Below the pieces are notes generated by a model. It did not search any database. It worked only from the letters and a program-made list of their open reading frames with translations, and had not been told where the DNA came from. A program made the translations under genes and the position numbers. Of a DNA stretch of 64,000 bases, positions 61,466 to 64,000 are shown one piece after another. Within the stretch, counting starts at the first letter, position 1. Every line of letters begins with the position of its first letter. Origin of the DNA: Delphinus delphis (lineage: Eukaryota; Chordata; Mammalia; Artiodactyla; Delphinidae); the NCBI RefSeq assembly GCF_949987515.2, contig NC_082684.1, forward strand, positions 17,537,701 to 17,601,700, given 5' to 3'.

Positions 61466-61575
61466 GGAGGGAAATTAATTTTTCCTCTACTCTTCCAGGC
61501 TCTTGGCTGATACACCCATTGTAATAAAAGACATATTAACAAGAGAAAAGCAAACAGAAGTTTAATAACAAGTAT
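61465..61575. repeat. Copy 1 of an unassigned LTR-like segment
   Basis: GGAGGGAAATTAATTTTTCC, TCTTCCAGGCTCTTGGCTGA, ATTAACAAGAGAAAAGCAAA and CAGAAGTTTAATAAC. Resembles copy 2 at 62112-62220 in the same order. The phrase is reminiscent of an ancient LTR. Family not named. Confidence 0.45.
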
Positions 61576-62111
61576 ACATCCTATATACATGGGAGATACC
61601 CAAGAAAACTGAGTAACACCCAAAGATGGCCCAAGCCACCACCTTATACCATCTTCAGCAAAAAATAAAGGATATTGAGGGGAAGGAGAAAGACAGTTAT
61701 GAGAAGTTACCAGTAAAAGCACTGTAAACAAGAATATGGTTGTTATGCAGCTTTAAGTCTTGCCTTTTCTGTTGATAAGAGTTTCTAGAGATTTAGCTAT
61801 CTATTTTCCTAGTTCAGAGCGGGAGACACCATTACAAATAAAGATTTCCTTTAAAAATTTTCTTACAAAAGAGTAACTTCTACTAAGTTTTCAGAGCTTT
61901 TCCTAAGTCTGCTTTTTTTTTTATTAAAAATAACCAACTAAAAATAATCAATATGCAAAAGAGGCATATATTGGGGTGGTATATTCTTCTCCCCTTCACT
62001 TCCCTCCCTCTCTTTCTTCTTTATTCTTCTTTCTATCCTCTTTTCATTTATTTCTTCCTCTCTTATAGCTGAAAGCATCCTAAATTACTTTACCTTCAAT
62101 AATTCTGTATT
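61576..62111. other. Sequence between the two LTR-like copies
   Basis: GGGAGATACCCAAGAAAACT near 61590 continues the LTR-like phrase of copy 1. The rest is pyrimidine-rich (61985-62065) or unassigned. No gene. Confidence 0.35.
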
Positions 62112-62220
62112 GTTGGGGAGAAATAATTTTTCCCAACCCTCTAAATGTTCTTTCCATTGGTTGAATAATCAGATTGACAGATTGACAGGAGAAAATCGTC
62201 CTCATCAGTTTATTTAGTCC
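62112..62220. repeat. Copy 2 of the unassigned LTR-like segment
   Basis: TGGGGAGAAATAATTTTTCC, TTCTTTCCATTGGTTGAATA, ATTGACAGGAGAAAATCGTC and CATCAGTTTATTTAG, parallel to copy 1. A GATTGACA doublet lies at 62171-62186. Confidence 0.4.
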
Positions 62221-63845
62221 CATGTAATTATTCTTGTTCTGTTTGAAATTAGTTTTTCATTAGTTTTGGAAATTTTAACCCAGTTCATTTTTATAATCTT
62301 AAAGATATCAGAAACTTGCATTTGTCAAAAGTCCCTTCTGTGAATCTCTCTGAAGATGAAATATATTTGTAACTGCATCAGAGTAAACAATAACTGTAAA
62401 GAGATTTAAAAATGGCCATAGTTAAAGATCTGATAATAGTTTATTGTAATGCAATCGGCAAGGAAATTTCATTATTTCTGTGACATACAATATTTTAAAA
62501 TAATAACTAGACTAGGACTGGTAACATACCAAGACATACCAGATTTCTAGGAATTTCATGTTATTTCTGAAACACTTATATTAATAATATAGATTGACAC
62601 TAATATAATCTAAGAAGGTTTTAGCATCAGTATTTGACAATACCTCCACATAATTTAACATACCAAATAAGCCTAATTAGTATACCATCTCTCTTTTTAT
62701 AAGGTGAGAGAGCAAATCTTTTGAAATGCTTTGGGGTCCCTCTGAAAACTCTCAAAGTTAGCTAGAGAGCAAAAGGAATTAATTAGGAATTTGATTTGCG
62801 GATGTTTGTCAAAAATATCAAAACTTCTAGACACTTGACTAAATAGGATCATAGATCATTATGAAATAATACTTAATTATATATCTGACCAAAGGGACAA
62901 TAAAATATTTCAAAGGCAAAAAAGGTTGCATAGTTATAAGCAAAACTTAGCTCTTTTAATACTAAGAAGATCCAGGTTCCCAAAGTAATCAAAGACCTAA
63001 TAAAGACAAAATTATTTTGATAAAGCACAAAATCTTTGCTTTCTAGGCAGATTACTTAAAAGAAAAACAAAACAAAACAAAAAAAAAACAGAGAGATATT
63101 CATTATCTCTTATCAGAAGCACACCAAGAGTCCAGTAATACTTGTGCTTTAAACAGATGAACAAAAATTAAGTTCTATTTTCACATAAGTCCACTATTGA
63201 CATTAAAGCTTAATGCTTATGATAAATTCATCAAATTTTAGTCAGCTTAACCATCCAAGACTTTCTCTCTCCCTCTCTCTTTTTCAGCAAAAACACATGT
63301 CCTTTGTCATAACTTCTCTTAGAAAACAAAACATCCTACTTTTTTTGCATGAACTGTTTTCCCTATTATTTTCCCTTCATTTCATACATCAGTAAGAATT
63401 CTTAATTCTTAGAAACCTTAATTTCTAGAGAAAACTAAGAAATTAGTAATTGTAAACTGTCTGCTACACATTAGATTTGCAAATTTATGAATACATTTCA
63501 TAAGTTCCAGAAACATTTGCCCTTTTTAATATTACAGTCTTACAATGTGACACAAAACATATTTACTAAGAGACACAAATTTATTTTTAGTTTCCCTGCA
63601 ATAGAAAGCCAAAAGAAAATAAACCTGTTTTCAAAAATCAATGTTTCTGTTATATTAATTAATTAATTAATTATTTAATTTAGTAAAACACTAAAGGTGT
63701 AAGTTACCAAAGGGATTTGGTAAACTATTTAAATAGACATATCATGAAACAATCATTGCTAAAAAGTTTACCTAAAAATTCTTATTTCGTTTACATCTAT
63801 TTGATTAATTTGTTCTTCTGTTAAATTATTTTTCATTTGTATCAT
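62221..63845. other. No recognised gene
   Basis: AT-rich. An (AATT)n tract is at 63654-63682. The stretch 62340-62800 reads like an old dispersed repeat but could not be assigned. Confidence 0.4.
63654..63682. repeat. (AATT)n tract
   Basis: TTAATTAATTAATTAATTAATT, self-complementary. Confidence 0.95.
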
Positions 63846-64000
63846 TTTTTAAATATCTTTATTGGAGTATAATTGCTTTACAATGGTGTGTTAGCTTCTA
63901 CTGTATAAGAAAGTGAATCAGCTATACATATACATACACCCTCATATCTCCTCCCTCTTGAATCTCTCTCACACCCTCCCTATCCCACCCTTCCAGGTGG
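63846..64000 (-). mobile_element. L1 3' end, continues beyond the window
   Basis: AAATATCTTTATTGGAGTAT, AATTGCTTTACAATGGTGTG and TATCCCACCCTTCCAGGTGG parallel 14430-14580 of the full-size L1. Same minus-strand orientation. Its length cannot be judged. Confidence 0.93.

Noticed and set aside
1..64000. Host coding gene, operon, riboswitch, prophage or plasmid features
   Set aside because: The window is mammalian nuclear DNA; no convincing exon chain or bacterial-type feature was seen on either strand.

Overview
This window looks like nuclear DNA of a mammal, most likely a whale or dolphin. The strongest evidence is a set of nine tRNA-Glu-derived SINEs of the CHR type: the ~200 bp CHR-1-like form, the ~360 bp CHR-2-like form with CACAACTACTGAG repeats, and shorter forms. 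There are also cetartiodactyl-type L1 3' ends, a full-length-size L1, and the usual mammal-wide relics (MIR, L2, an MLT1-type LTR, hAT and Tigger-like DNA transposons). I saw no ruminant BovB or Bov-tA. The species is inferred, not proven.

I found no convincing host protein-coding exon, functional RNA gene or CRISPR array. The longest open frames are decayed L1 genes, frames running through SINEs, or short chance frames. The window reads as an AT-rich gene-poor region or the inside of a very large intron.

Layout. 1-6.6 kb: SINEs, MIRs, L1 relics and one GC-richer segment with a 97-codon open frame (2971-3264). 6.6-11.2 kb: largely repeat-poor, with a CpG-retaining MIR at about 10.4-10.7 kb. 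11.2-21.7 kb: an L1 cluster. An old L1 3' part (11.6-12.28 and 14.13-14.3 kb) is split by the 5' half of another L1 (12.28-14.12 kb). Next to it lies a nearly complete ~7.3 kb L1 on the minus strand (14421-21742) with recognisable but broken ORF1 and ORF2 and a long CpG-rich 5' UTR. 21.7-36 kb: mostly unique AT-rich sequence with a hAT relic, two CHR SINEs, a long CA/TA microsatellite, an L1 3' end and an L2. 36-44.6 kb: a CHR-1 with clear target-site duplications, L1 fragments, MIRs and an MLT1-like LTR. 44.6-52 kb: unique sequence with simple repeats and a HAL1/L1-like relic. 52-58 kb: MIR, a pair of related direct repeats, an L1M 3' UTR and an L2. 58.2-58.6 kb: a SINE inserted in the A-tail of another SINE. 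60.35-60.58 kb: a Tigger-like MITE with TA duplications. 63.85 kb to the end: the start of another minus-strand L1 3' end.

No genes work together here. The content is a record of successive retrotransposon insertions. The items most worth a second look are an antisense open frame in the L1 5' UTR (a position like primate ORF0), the internal repeat of that 5' UTR, the L1-in-L1 insertion lacking a 3' end, the CpG cluster over a MIR, and two pairs of unassigned repeated segments. I saw no sign of an undescribed biological system.
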